Source of the DNA: Chondrinema litorale
GTDB taxonomy: Bacteria; Bacteroidota; Bacteroidia; Cytophagales; Flammeovirgaceae
NCBI RefSeq assembly: GCF_026250525.1
Contig: NZ_CP111057.1
Span: forward strand, 1-64,000
Direction of reading: 5' to 3'
DNA length: 64,000 nt
In this document: positions 36,401 to 45,573 of the stretch, one piece after another
Position numbering within the stretch: position 1 is the stretch's first letter
Layout: each line of letters opens with the position of its first letter
Made by a program: the position numbers and the translations under genes
The notes under the pieces: model-generated
Told to the model about the DNA's origin: nothing
What the model saw: only the letters and a program-made list of their open reading frames with translations
Databases searched by the model: none

Positions 36401-39315
36401 TCTCCTTGTGTCCAACCACCCAAATCAGTTTCAAAACTTTCTATGTAAGGGAATGAGCTAATCATATCACTATCGCCACAATTAATCCCATTAATTCTTC
36501 TGCTACCTACTGGTGCAGTAATACTTGGTGTATAAGTAATTCCATCTAAAGTGAGCCCAGTAACTTCGAAATCGACAAGGTTATCTTCTGTTGCATCAAG
36601 TTTAATATCTACCACTACCCAAAAATAATTGGTGCCTGCTGTTAATACTTGAGTGCCGTTGATGCTAAAGCTACCATCTGGTGATGCTACAGTGCTACCA
36701 AATTTAGTTGTAGTAGCAAAAGTATTGCTGCCCGCTGTATAATAGATTTCTGCATTTTCAAAATCGGCAGTAGGGTTAGAAGAACCATTTGTATTTAAGT
36801 TTACAGATGATAGAGTTAAAGCAGCTCCACTGTTAGCAGTTACTACTTCAAAACCGACAACGTATGTATTGCTAAGTCCTACAGCAACATCATTGGTGTT
36901 TTGTGTAACAGTACTAGAAACATAATCCATTCTAGTAATAATACGATTGCCAACAGGAGCAGTAACAGAAGGAGTATAATCTGATCCGCTAATTGTTAAA
37001 GAAGTAGCTTCTGCATCTATTACATTATTTTTTGGTGCATTATCATCAACGTCGTAAACTAACCAGAAATAATTGGTGCCTTTTTGTAAAGTTTGTGTTC
37101 CATTGAATGTGAAGGTACCATTCGGAGCAGCTACAACAGTACCAAATTGAGAATTTAGAGAGTATGTTGAGCTTGTTCCAGTATAATAGATTTTTGCATT
37201 GCTAATGTCATTTGCAGCATCTGTAGTACCATTGGTATTTAATACTAGTGAAGTAAGGTCTAAAGGAGAGCCACTATTTTCAGTAACTATTTCTATTCCG
37301 ATTACTTGTTGATCTGAATCACCCGCTCCTACGCTATTTGTATTTTGAGTTACGGTACTTGAAATGTAAGTCATATCCGACTGTATGCCAGCTAAGAATA
37401 CATTGTCGAAATAGTAATATTGATTATCACCAGTGTTGTTATAAGCTCTAACGATTATTTGTAATGTACTACCATTTAGATTAGTAACAGAAGGAGATGC
37501 AGAACCAAAATCGTTGGTGTAATCACCAAATAAAACTTCGGCACCGCCATCGAGTTTGTAATAAACTCTTATATACTCACTGTTGTCTAAGTCGCCAATA
37601 TCTTCCATTAAATCTATTGAAGCAGTAATATCTGAATAATTTGAGATATCAATTACTTCTGATTGCCAAACAGCTTCTCCATCTAAATCACCACCTAAAA
37701 ACCTGTTGTCCCAAACTATCCAGTAATCCGCATTATTTGGTGTAGTAACAGACCATGCAGTTGCTCCATTGTCTACAGTTGCCCAGTTGTTGATGTCTTC
37801 AAAATCTTCGTACCATATTGTAACAGGAGCTGTGGTAATTGTGCGGTTACCAGCAGGACTTGTAATACTTGGAGTTTGGTTGCTACCACCAACTGTAATT
37901 GAGTTAAGTTGAGCATCCAAAACATTGTTTGCTGTAGCATTTGCATCTACATCATAAACCAGCCAAAAATAATTGGTACCTTCTTCTAGTTGTTGAGAAC
38001 CATTAATCGTAAATGATCCATTTGGAGAATTAATAGTTCCGCCTAGTTGGCTTGTGGTTGCAAAAGTGTTACTGGTACCTGTATAATATATTTTAGCATT
38101 TGAAATATCAGTGGTATTTGTAGAACCTGTAGTATTGAATGCCAATGAAGTAATTGCTAATGGGTTAGCAACACCACTTGTAACCACTTCGATACCAATA
38201 ATCTGAGCATCTGTGCTTCCTTGCTCAACATTATCCGTATTTTGTGTAGTAGTGGAAGATACATAAATCATTGGAGCTCGGCTTTCGAGCAGTATATTAT
38301 CTATTGCTATATCACTTTGGTAGTTATTACCAGTAACTCCCCTAAATCTTATTTTAATTGTGCTGCCTGTGTAGGCTGATAAATCTAGTTTAGCAGTTTG
38401 CCAGTTATTACCTTGGTTGCCATTTATAGTATGAATTGTAGTCCAGCTATTGCTACCTGGTGTAGTTTCAATTTCTAGGTATAATGTACCCATATCACCA
38501 CCATACATGTGGTAATCGAAACTGAATGTAGGGCTAGATAAGCCAGATAAGTTAAAACAAGGGCTTTTGAGAATAGCAGTACGATTATTATTATTTGTAG
38601 CTTCTGTATAGAGGTAATAAAATCCTTCACTAGCATTGCTAGGTCCAGTATTACCAGAAGGAGTGCCATTGTTATTTCTGTCCCAATCGATATTGTCTGA
38701 GGTTTCTTGTGACCAGTCGCCTAAGCCTGATTCGAAACCCTCTGAGTAAGGAAATGCAGAAACCTCTGTTGGACATGGGTTATAAGTACCTTCTACCAAC
38801 ACGTCATCAAAATAATGATGCTCATTGTCATCATTATTATCTATTTTAATAATTACTTGTAATGTATTACCACTTAAGCCATTAATAGTTGCTGTAGTAG
38901 AAGTAAAGTCATTAGTTTCATTGGCAAATCTTTGTTCTGCTCCACCATTTAATCTGTAATATGCTCTTATATAATCACTTCCTTCCTGAGTTCCTTCCTC
39001 TCCTAACAATATGGAAATAGTTACATTGGAATAATTAGAAATATCAATAGTTTCAGAAGTCCATACTGCTTCATCATCTACATCCGATCCTCTAAAAACA
39101 CCATTATAGGTTCCCCAATAATCTGCCCACCATGGGTCAGAAGTAGACCAGGCTGTTGTGCCATTGTCTGTTCTGCTTCCATTAGACAAACCAGAAAAGT
39201 CTTCATTCCATATTGTAGTCTGACCAACAGCTTGGAATGCAGTTGAGATTAGTAATAGTATAAACAGTGCTGGGCTATACTGTTTGTAATTTGCGTTTAG
39301 TCTATTTTTAGTCAT
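33403..39315 (-). CDS. giant multidomain T9SS-exported surface protein
   Basis: A 1970-residue cell-surface protein. The signal peptide ends near VGQ (about 32). Domain order by eye: jelly-roll/CBM-like (about 33-180), MAM-like (180-347), a BNR-N-like repeat (about 348-492) and a second CBM-like unit (493-646). Two more BNR-N-like repeats follow (647-795, 795-942), each opening YxSSTxTQNT and ending in the PAGNR or PVGNR pattern. A second MAM-like unit (943-1110), a choice-of-anchor L domain (about 1118-1355, with FASEEYIDYVGSEFND), Calx-beta/PKD-like modules and a T9SS type A sorting domain (1887-1970) complete it. Such architectures bind glycans or surfaces; no enzymatic motif is visible. 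Adhesin role is inferred. Confidence 0.85.
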   Translation of the reverse strand: MTKNRLNANYKQYSPALFILLLISTAFQAVGQTTIWNEDFSGLSNGSRTDNGTTAWSTSDPWWADYWGTYNGVFRGSDVDDEAVWTSETIDISNYSNVTISILLGEEGTQEGSDYIRAYYRLNGGAEQRFANETNDFTSTTATINGLSGNTLQVIIKIDNNDDNEHHYFDDVLVEGTYNPCPTEVSAFPYSEGFESGLGDWSQETSDNIDWDRNNNGTPSGNTGPSNASEGFYYLYTEATNNNNRTAILKSPCFNLSGLSSPTFSFDYHMYGGDMGTLYLEIETTPGSNSWTTIHTINGNQGNNWQTAKLDLSAYTGSTIKIRFRGVTGNNYQSDIAIDNILLESRAPMIYVSSTTTQNTDNVEQGSTDAQIIGIEVVTSGVANPLAITSLAFNTTGSTNTTDISNAKIYYTGTSNTFATTSQLGGTINSPNGSFTINGSQQLEEGTNYFWLVYDVDANATANNVLDAQLNSITVGGSNQTPSITSPAGNRTITTAPVTIWYEDFEDINNWATVDNGATAWSVTTPNNADYWIVWDNRFLGGDLDGEAVWQSEVIDISNYSDITASIDLMEDIGDLDNSEYIRVYYKLDGGAEVLFGDYTNDFGSASPSVTNLNGSTLQIIVRAYNNTGDNQYYYFDNVFLAGIQSDMTYISSTVTQNTNSVGAGDSDQQVIGIEIVTENSGSPLDLTSLVLNTNGTTDAANDISNAKIYYTGTSSTYSLNSQFGTVVAAPNGTFTFNGTQTLQKGTNYFWLVYDVDDNAPKNNVIDAEATSLTISGSDYTPSVTAPVGNRIITRMDYVSSTVTQNTNDVAVGLSNTYVVGFEVVTANSGAALTLSSVNLNTNGSSNPTADFENAEIYYTAGSNTFATTTKFGSTVASPDGSFSINGTQVLTAGTNYFWVVVDIKLDATEDNLVDFEVTGLTLDGITYTPSITAPVGSRRINGINCGDSDMISSFPYIESFETDLGGWTQGDSDDFDWTRNTGGTMTNYTGPDRASNSDYYLYTESTSNTLREAILISPCLDMSSLSNPYFYFDYSMKGLLMGKMALEVQAVPGVSNWVEVWSRTGHQDDNWQLAKVDLSSYAGTTIKLRFRGTMGTGSTSDMAIDFVSLADKIIAVDPDASLTDFQEKITGTGVTIENLAITSCAASAFGTYSASSGSQIRKGEGIIMSTGYAADIEQMNRNDSWSAELGTDGNATLNNYTTGSTFDVCYIEFDVTPAGDTLSFNYTFASEEYIDYVGSEFNDVFAFLVSGPGITGEQNIAIIPNTTTPVAINNVNQNTNSEYFVNNAYYGNPTDGGGVIEDNTAFGSIEYDGFTINLVAKIAVQSCETYHIKWMIGDVGDRLWDSGVLIEGLNSNEIDNSVSTNEVYNSCTTDPVLVTFNRDGDISKELTLTPSYGGSMDLNTDYEISGLDNGLVKFSAGESTAQVVITATDSYSISTLDSVTISLTGCSGGALTTGKVYYKPTPDFSGRSEVLCFGEETSIDPGEYESYEWKNGANQIVSTDRVLQTGVAGNYTLTIRNSYGCEATTDPINIRTLSDLTLRASAQCQPVGINKTQVFVSATGAGGGYQYKLSTEPATAYTPDSIFMIDNNTTVQIDVKSMYGCTKTISVTTPTFTPGELADAGKQGQCILRGLNAFYHILDEDGNLIASINDLGNNLGLITAEVRIDEEVNSHNGEPYMQRNYKITPQFNGQAAKIRLYFTQTEMLALREKKNVIPALLDQLAINGKVSDLFHIAKYDGDTPGTANETFLSADAAPGGFKANRHYVEFVVPSFSSMYIEGESTLLPVKLVSFTASVKNTTDAYLQWETANETNNLGFEVQRSTDGYNFETIGFVKGNETTETSSKYNYIDKDLSGIYYYRLKQLDKDSSATITKVVSVQIKSNKKMAVTPYPNVFSETLNLMVTNATENNLDITIFDTAGKQILSQSYEGENSTREFNFDLKHLQTGIYIVKVKSLTESVQVKVVKE

Positions 39316-39640
39316 TTTCTTGACTTCTTAGTTATTTATTAGATAGTTGCTTTTATAACTGCAAAATCTAGTACTGTAAAAAGAAGGGGTAGAAAGCGAG
39401 CTGTTAGGTAAATGTGCCATTAGGAGTTTTTTAAGAAAAACATAGCACTTTTAGAAGATTCAATACTTGAATGAAAGGTTTTTTAACTGATGTCTAATAA
39501 ACTGTTTTTAATAAATTAAAGTAGGCTATTTATTGTTAATTCGACATTTTAGGAAAAGTGTTGAAATAATTTAAGATGAGATTTTAGTAAGTCGATCAAT
39601 AAAAATCACTGATGTAATATATTTTTTGATTTGAAAAAAA

Positions 39641-39693
39641 GGGAAGGCATATAGAAAAGGTCTCTTTAAAAAGGCCTTCCCATTATGGGAGGC
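39641..39693 (-). promoter_or_regulatory. candidate attenuator upstream of giant T9SS gene
   Basis: Reading the minus strand there are three complementary segments: A GCCTCCC (39693-39687), B GGGAAGGC (39681-39674) and C GCCTTCCC (39648-39641) followed by seven T. B:C forms a terminator-like stem; A:B forms an alternative hairpin that would prevent it. This is the layout of a transcription attenuator, about 325 bases before the start codon. It may simply be a double terminator. Confidence 0.4.
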
Positions 39694-39875
39694 TTTACAG
39701 ATTTTATAAAAAAATTGCTAGGATGTAATAATCTGCAATAGTTCGCTAAGTTCAAGACTAAATAGATATTCAATTTATTTTGCTAAAAATACTAGCTAGT
39801 GCAAATGAACTTAATGAAAAATATAAATTAGTTGGTTTATACAAAATTATATTTTGTATGCAAGCATAATAACAA

Positions 39876-39906
39876 ATGCCTTGCAAGCATATGGCTTACA
39901 AGGCAT
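39876..39906. terminator. terminator of the GH20 gene
   Basis: A 13-bp stem ATGCCTTGCAAGC / GCTTACAAGGCAT (one mismatch, 5-base loop) lies about 80 bp past the GH20 stop on the minus strand, with a T-rich but interrupted tail. Confidence 0.6.
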
Positions 39907-39987
39907 GAGTTTCATTTTTATTTAAAAGTGCATGTTTTCCAAAAAAGGATAGAATTTTTCTTAGATAAACATATCACTATATCTAAT

Positions 39988-42624
39988 TTACTTAGAACAG
40001 GTTGTTACGAAACTTGAATTGCCAAGGTTATTAAATGCTTTTAATTTAACTGTACCATTTACAGCAATTGGCTCTGTATATAAAGTAGAATTTTCGTTTG
40101 GTTCTGTTCCATCAGTTGTAAATCTGATTTCTAGCCCCGTATACAGGTTGTTAGCATACAGTTTCCCATCTTTTATGATTGCACCCGGTGCTGGAATTCT
40201 ATAATTAATTCCACCCCAGTAATAATCTAGCTGTGGCATAGAGTGCGTACCTACGTAAGCAGTAAATTTTCCAAAGGCTTTGTTAAAGTCTTTCCATTGC
40301 TGATCTGGGTTGTTTTCGTTTGCCCAGTCAGGAGTACCTACCCAAGCTCTTTCAACTAATCCAAGCATTTTAGGGAAATAGTAATACTGCATCATATCAG
40401 TAGACTTTACTGTTTCTGTCCATAATTGTCCTTGAATACCGATTATGTTTTTCTGACTGTTATTATTCAGTTTGATTTTGCCATCTGTAAGCTCTGCTTT
40501 ATCAAACTCTTTACCTATTACACTTCTTTCAGCAGTAAGAAAATGATTGTAAGGAACCATTTTATAAGAATCGCGAGCACTTACTAAACCACCCCAATAA
40601 TAACCTCTGTCTCTAGGGTCTCTGCTATAGGCAAAATCAAAATAAAGGTTAGGTGCATTACTCATTACAGTTTTAATACCTGCATTTGCCAACAAATAAG
40701 GTAAATCTTCTACACCACCACCATAAATCGCATTCCACACATAAACTTGAATTCCATCCTTATCAACCGCTTCGTTAATCTGATGCTTTTCTCCATGATT
40801 TCTCATTTTTAAAGCAATCTCTTCCCAACCGGCTGGTGTTACATCGTATTTTTTAAGAATCTCACTGAAACGATTAAAGAAGTAACCAGATAATTCTTTA
40901 GGGTCATTATATTCCTCTGAGTTTTTTAAAAACTCTTGGCATAATGGAGAATTTGCCCAAGCTCCGGCAGGTACTTCGTCGCCACCAGTGTGTAAAATAT
41001 TTAGTTTTAGATCTGCAGCTGTATACATATCTACTACTTCAGATATTACCACTTCAAGAAAATCGAAAGAAGATTCTCTACAAACACAAACTACATTATC
41101 GCCATAACCCTGAGCAGAGCTATAAGTAGAGGTGTCGTCTTCGTCGTTAAGCAGGTAAGCAAAAGCTCCTTTTTCATCACCTTTAGACATGTGCTTTCTG
41201 TATCTGTACTCCATTGCTTTAATAGCAGCACGAGCGTGTCCAGGTAAATCGAGTTCAGGAATTACTTCGATATGTCTTTCCGTTGCATATTTAAGAATTT
41301 CAATAAATTCTTCTTGGGTATAGAAACCACTACCTGGTAATTCTTCGTAAGGGCCAGAACCGTAAGAGGGGTATAAATGTTCAGCTTCGTCTAATGTGTG
41401 ACCTCTTTTGCTACCATAAGCAGTTAGCTCAGGAAGAGATTTAATTTCAAGTCTCCAACCTTCGTCATCAGTTAGGTGAAAGTGAAACTTATTAAGCTTG
41501 TAAAATGCCATTAGGTCTAAAAGCTGTAACACTGCTTCTTTCGTATGGAAATTTCTTGAAACATCAAGGTGTAAACCTCTGTAATCGAAAGCTGGTGCAT
41601 CTTTTACTGTAATTTCTTTTAGCTTTATTGCTGATGGTTTATCCTTTAGCTCAGTTGGAGGGATCATTCCAATTAGAGACTGAATACCATAAAATACACC
41701 AGCAGGATTTGTTGCTTCGATACTTACACCCTTTGTTGCTGAAACTTCAAGCTGATAAGCATCTTCGGTTTTGCCATTTACATTTTGAGATTTAACAGCG
41801 AGTGTAATATTTTTATCACCAGAAGGAGCATCAGCACTTGTTTTTGGTTTACTACCCAAAACTTTAGCAAGACCTTCTGCAAGAAAATCTGCTTCTCTTT
41901 TTAAGTCTTCAGAAGCATAGAAAATAGTAATGCCTGCATCAAAACTTAGTATATCGTTTTTGTAAGTATAGCTTACTGGTGTTGGAATAAAAGGAGGAAT
42001 ATCTTTCTCATCTATACCTTTATATTTCTCATTTTCCTCATAAATAGTTTGTGCAGTAGGCACTGGTAGAGTACCAGCTTCGCCTTTGGTAAGCTGTTCG
42101 GTTCTTTCGTAAGGTAAAACTTGATAGTTGTTTACTACTTTAATAGTTGCTTCATTATCTAATGTGAAATATAAGCCGCATGGTGCATCAGATTCTTTTA
42201 TAATCCATGCTTCTGCTTCATATATTAGTTGGGCACTATCACCAGCAGCAACTCCTGTAAAATTGCTTGTGGGAACAACTCTGTAAAAATCTCCATTAAT
42301 TCTTTCGATTTGAAGTGGTGAGTTCGCATCTACATGAATGTCTAGCGGTAACATGTTAAAATACAATGCCCAGTCTTTAGCTGGAAAATCTGCTCCGCTT
42401 TCATTCACAAAAGTAAAAGCTGCTTTGTAAATGTTTTTTCCTCCTACATTGTTTTCTTGAAGCTCCCAGCTAATTTTTAGATCATCCACTGAAAAACTTT
42501 TTGTATTTGAACTGTCTTGACAAGTAGAAAGTGATGCTACTACAGATAGTGATAATATAATTTTGCAAATGTTGCTGACTATAGAGTTTATAGCCCGGAA
42601 TGTTTGTGTGGCGTTGTTGTACAT
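39988..42624 (-). CDS. beta-N-acetylhexosaminidase lipoprotein (GH20)
   Basis: An 878-residue exported enzyme that removes terminal GlcNAc/GalNAc from chitooligosaccharides or glycans. A long signal ends in lipobox LSTC (Cys35). The mature part has an N-terminal chitobiase-type carbohydrate-binding domain (about 45-180), a GH20b domain, then the GH20 barrel with DYRGLHLDVSRNFH and FHFHLTDDEGWRLEI. The catalytic Asp549-Glu550 pair lies in HTGGDEVP. A C-terminal FN3/CHB_HEX-C-like domain ends with TDGTEPNENSTLYTEP. The size and domain order match chitobiases. No SusCD pair is adjacent; a DUF5916 protein is divergent. Confidence 0.94.
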   Translation of the reverse strand: MYNNATQTFRAINSIVSNICKIILSLSVVASLSTCQDSSNTKSFSVDDLKISWELQENNVGGKNIYKAAFTFVNESGADFPAKDWALYFNMLPLDIHVDANSPLQIERINGDFYRVVPTSNFTGVAAGDSAQLIYEAEAWIIKESDAPCGLYFTLDNEATIKVVNNYQVLPYERTEQLTKGEAGTLPVPTAQTIYEENEKYKGIDEKDIPPFIPTPVSYTYKNDILSFDAGITIFYASEDLKREADFLAEGLAKVLGSKPKTSADAPSGDKNITLAVKSQNVNGKTEDAYQLEVSATKGVSIEATNPAGVFYGIQSLIGMIPPTELKDKPSAIKLKEITVKDAPAFDYRGLHLDVSRNFHTKEAVLQLLDLMAFYKLNKFHFHLTDDEGWRLEIKSLPELTAYGSKRGHTLDEAEHLYPSYGSGPYEELPGSGFYTQEEFIEILKYATERHIEVIPELDLPGHARAAIKAMEYRYRKHMSKGDEKGAFAYLLNDEDDTSTYSSAQGYGDNVVCVCRESSFDFLEVVISEVVDMYTAADLKLNILHTGGDEVPAGAWANSPLCQEFLKNSEEYNDPKELSGYFFNRFSEILKKYDVTPAGWEEIALKMRNHGEKHQINEAVDKDGIQVYVWNAIYGGGVEDLPYLLANAGIKTVMSNAPNLYFDFAYSRDPRDRGYYWGGLVSARDSYKMVPYNHFLTAERSVIGKEFDKAELTDGKIKLNNNSQKNIIGIQGQLWTETVKSTDMMQYYYFPKMLGLVERAWVGTPDWANENNPDQQWKDFNKAFGKFTAYVGTHSMPQLDYYWGGINYRIPAPGAIIKDGKLYANNLYTGLEIRFTTDGTEPNENSTLYTEPIAVNGTVKLKAFNNLGNSSFVTTCSK

Positions 42625-42757
42625 TTGAATCTTTAGTTAATACCAACCAATGATAGTAAAAAATTAACTATGATCAAACTAGTGTGTGCCCTCACACCCC
42701 TTATTAGAGCGCTGGAAGGGGAAATGTAATATTTTAAATTACTTCGGAAAAAAATTC

Positions 42758-42765
42758 TATTTTTG
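42758..42765 (+). promoter_or_regulatory. possible Bacteroidetes -7 element (TAnnTTTG)
   Basis: TATTTTTG matches the -7 consensus and lies 24 bp before the GTG start of the DUF5916 gene. No good TTTG -33 element is seen at the right distance, so this is only a candidate. Confidence 0.3.
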
Positions 42766-42788
42766 GAGAATTACTAAAAAAATATGGA

Positions 42789-44963
42789 GTGAAAAAAATT
42801 CTACTGATCGCTAATTTACTAATATTACTTTACGGCTTGGCTGAGGCGCAAAAAAAGAATGAAAACTATCAACTACTCATTCAGAAAACATCTGATCGGA
42901 TTGTTGTTGATGGAATTCTGGATGAAAACGCTTGGGAACAAGCTGAAGTTGCAGAAGATTTTTACATGATCCTCCCGATGGATACCAGTTTAGCTGAGTC
43001 CAAAACCACGGTGAGAATGAGTTACAATGATCAATTCTTATATATTGCTGCTGAACTCTTCGAAGATTTACCGGGAAATAACACTGTAGAGTCTTTGAGA
43101 AGAGACTTTAGTTTTGGTAGCAATGATAATTTTCTAGTTTTTATAGATCCTTTCGACGATCAAACCAATGGTTTCTCTTTTGGTGCCAATGCTGCTGGTG
43201 CACAATGGGATGGTCTTATGGCAAATGGAGGTTCTGTAGAGCTCAGTTGGGATAATAAATGGTATTCTAGTGTAAAACAATATCCAGATAAATGGGTGTT
43301 TGAGGCAGCAATTCCTTTTAAAACCATTAGGTATAAAAAAGGAATTACCCAGTGGGGAATCAATTTTAGCCGATTAGATTTAAAGCGAAACGAAAAATCT
43401 TCTTGGGCGCCAGTACCAAGGCAGTTCCCGAGTGCGTCTCTGGCATATACAGGTATTTTGCAGTGGGATGCGCCACCACCAGAAGCAGGGATGAATGTTT
43501 CGGTGATTCCTTATGTGCTTACCGATGTTCAAAAAAATTACGAAACAGGTGAATCTACTAATACAGGTGTAGAAGTAGGAGGGGATGCAAAAATTTCGAT
43601 CACTTCTTCACTCAATTTAGATTTAACTGTAAATCCAGATTTTTCGCAGGTAGAAGTTGATCGGCAAGTAACTAACCTGAGCCGTTTCGAGTTATTCTTT
43701 CCGGAACGCAGGCAGTTCTTTCTAGAAAACAGTGATTTGTTTGCCAACTTTGGAACAGATAACCTTCGTCCATTTTTCTCGCGAAGAATAGGATTAAATA
43801 GCCCGATTAGATTTGGTGCCAGATTAAGTGGCAAGCTCAATAAAAACTGGCGTATTGGTGCAATGAATATCCAAACTGAAAAAGTGGATAGCCTTGGAAT
43901 GCCCGCTTTCAATTATGCAGTAGCTGCTATTCAAAGACAAGTTTTTGCACGCTCTAATATTTCTTTAATCTATATAGATAAAGCAGCAATAAATTATACA
44001 CCTGCTGCAACAGACGAAAATCAATTTTCTAAATACAATAGAAACTTGGGTGTGGAATATAATCTGGCGTCTGCCAATAACTTCTGGACGGGTAAAATGG
44101 TCTTACACAAAAACTTTAGGCCAGATGTAGATACAGCCACTTTTATGCACGCTACTGAATTGAACTACGATTCTAAAAATCTATCGCTCACGTGGCAGCA
44201 TGAATATGTAGGAGAGAATTACAATCCAGAAACTGGTTATATTCCGCGTAAAGATTATATAAGAGGTAAGCCTGAATTTCAATATAGATTTTTCCCTAAA
44301 AACTGGAAAGGTGTAGTAAGTCACGGACCAGTTATCAATTCTGCATTATATTTTACTCCACAAAGAGACTTTACAGAATCTGAAACATATGCGGGTTATG
44401 GTATCAATTTTTTGAATAGGAGTCAGCTTTTGGCTTGGGGGCAACATAACTATGTGCAGTTGAGGCAAGATTTTGACCCAACAAACTCTAATGGAGAAGT
44501 ATTGCTAGCAGGTACAGATTACTCTTGGAGAAGTGCAGGTATTCAATATGTATCTAAACCATATAGTTTGTTTACTTACAAAGTGGCCACTCAATATGGG
44601 GGCTATTTTGAAGGGGATCGATACAACCTCGATCTAACTTTTGGGTATCGGATACAGCCTTATGCTAGTTTGGCAACACAGGTTACCTATAACAAAATCT
44701 CTTTGCCAGCTCCTTTAAACAGTGCTGACTTTTGGTTGGTTAGCCCGAGGTTAGATATCACTTTTACAAATAAAATGTTTTTAACCACCTTTGTTCAGTA
44801 TAACAGCCAAGCAGAGAATACGAATGTAAATGTGCGCTTCCAGTGGAGGTATCAGCCGGCCTCAGATTTATATATAGTTTATACAGATAATTATTTTCCA
44901 GAAGATTTTACATCTAAAAATAGAGCCTTGGTATTAAAATTCACCTATTGGTGGAACATTTAA
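42789..44963 (+). CDS. DUF5916 outer-membrane protein with CBM9/DOMON-like domain
   Basis: A 724-residue exported protein. Signal peptide about 1-20 (LAEAQ). Residues about 30-235 form a carbohydrate-binding family 9-like domain (IVVDGILDENAWEQA; GINFSRLDLKRNE). The rest is DUF5916, with the diagnostic LTVNPDFSQVEVDRQV and ERRQFFLENSDLF, and amphipathic strands ending KFTYWWNI, which suggests an outer-membrane barrel. Translation apparently starts at GTG 42789, since the nearby ATG at 42784 runs into a stop after one codon. It is divergent from the GH20 gene and may handle the same glycans (inference). Confidence 0.85.
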   Translation: MKKILLIANLLILLYGLAEAQKKNENYQLLIQKTSDRIVVDGILDENAWEQAEVAEDFYMILPMDTSLAESKTTVRMSYNDQFLYIAAELFEDLPGNNTVESLRRDFSFGSNDNFLVFIDPFDDQTNGFSFGANAAGAQWDGLMANGGSVELSWDNKWYSSVKQYPDKWVFEAAIPFKTIRYKKGITQWGINFSRLDLKRNEKSSWAPVPRQFPSASLAYTGILQWDAPPPEAGMNVSVIPYVLTDVQKNYETGESTNTGVEVGGDAKISITSSLNLDLTVNPDFSQVEVDRQVTNLSRFELFFPERRQFFLENSDLFANFGTDNLRPFFSRRIGLNSPIRFGARLSGKLNKNWRIGAMNIQTEKVDSLGMPAFNYAVAAIQRQVFARSNISLIYIDKAAINYTPAATDENQFSKYNRNLGVEYNLASANNFWTGKMVLHKNFRPDVDTATFMHATELNYDSKNLSLTWQHEYVGENYNPETGYIPRKDYIRGKPEFQYRFFPKNWKGVVSHGPVINSALYFTPQRDFTESETYAGYGINFLNRSQLLAWGQHNYVQLRQDFDPTNSNGEVLLAGTDYSWRSAGIQYVSKPYSLFTYKVATQYGGYFEGDRYNLDLTFGYRIQPYASLATQVTYNKISLPAPLNSADFWLVSPRLDITFTNKMFLTTFVQYNSQAENTNVNVRFQWRYQPASDLYIVYTDNYFPEDFTSKNRALVLKFTYWWNI

Positions 44964-45024
44964 CTTGGTTAACAATTCTCAACAATACAGCCCAAAAACA
45001 AGAATTTTTCACAAAAAATAAACT

Positions 45025-45083
45025 TAATTTTGCCGTTTGCGTTTCTCATGCGGTACTAAAAAGTATTTCCGAGCAATGAGAAA
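45025..45083 (+). promoter_or_regulatory. candidate promoter and leader hairpin
   Basis: TAATTTTG (45025-45032) fits the Bacteroidetes -7 consensus. About ten bases later a hairpin begins with arms TTTCTCAT (45042-45049) and ATGAGAAA (45076-45083) and an inner TACT/AGTA pair. This would give the small gene at 45212 a structured 5' leader of about 170 nt. No -33 TTTG is visible. Confidence 0.35.
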
Positions 45084-45211
45084 AAATTATGTAATTACTT
45101 TTTGGTATTAAAGACATAACAATAAACACATAAATATGAACTTTAGGTGAAATCTGCTAGTAAGCAGTAATAACTCATCGATAAAGTCTATTAATACATA
45201 AACCAATACAA

Positions 45212-45553
45212 GTGTCAGAACAACCAATGAAACAATTAGATTATCCTGTAGTAAGCAGGCTGTTTCCTTACTACGGTGTTACATGTAAAATCAGTTTCGG
45301 CTGTTACGATGATGGAATGATTAGAGGATTTATTGCTATTCCATTTGATGAGCCAGTTTACCGATTTTCTTTTTCAAGCAGCATAGTTTATAACAAGTTT
45401 AAGAAGAAAGTACTCGAATTTTCCGATACAGAAATTCAGAATTATGTAGATAAAATTATAAAGTCAAATAAGGCAGATGGCCAACCGGGCTTTCTAGAAT
45501 TGAAAGATGTAATTATTCCTTTCTTGCAAATTAGAAGATATACCTGCCAATAA
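45212..45553 (+). CDS. small conserved-looking hypothetical protein
   Basis: A 113-residue, soluble, unassigned protein. It has four or five aromatic-rich strands (GVTCKISFGCYDDGMIRGFIAI; VYRFSFSSSIVYN) and a C-terminal helix, with no signal peptide or known motif. GTG 45212 is used; ATG 45227 would remove five residues (MSEQP). It is bracketed by a candidate promoter/leader and a strong terminator that overlaps its stop codon, so it is a monocistronic, genuinely expressed unit. Confidence 0.65.
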   Translation: MSEQPMKQLDYPVVSRLFPYYGVTCKISFGCYDDGMIRGFIAIPFDEPVYRFSFSSSIVYNKFKKKVLEFSDTEIQNYVDKIIKSNKADGQPGFLELKDVIIPFLQIRRYTCQ

Positions 45554-45573
45554 ATATGGCAGGTATTTTTTTG
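45540..45573 (+). terminator. intrinsic terminator overlapping stop codon
   Basis: A perfect 10-bp stem ATACCTGCCA / TGGCAGGTAT (7-base loop containing the TAA stop) is followed by seven T. The other strand also ends the sulfatase gene at 45574. Confidence 0.85.

Larger units (their letters stand above)
39316..39987. other. long intergenic region with RNA-hairpin potential
   Basis: Upstream leader of the giant T9SS gene and downstream flank of the GH20 gene, both on the minus strand. Two structured patches (39641-39693 and 39876-39906) are annotated separately. A 61-codon frame at 39832-40017 on the plus strand spans a terminator and the GH20 3' end and looks spurious. Confidence 0.5.

Noticed and set aside
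39832..40017. 61-codon plus-strand frame
   Set aside because: It covers the GH20 terminator hairpin and the GH20 3' end on the opposite strand.
42682..42697. Small GTGTG/CACAC inverted repeat between GH20 and DUF5916 genes
   Set aside because: Arms of only five bases; too weak to call an operator.
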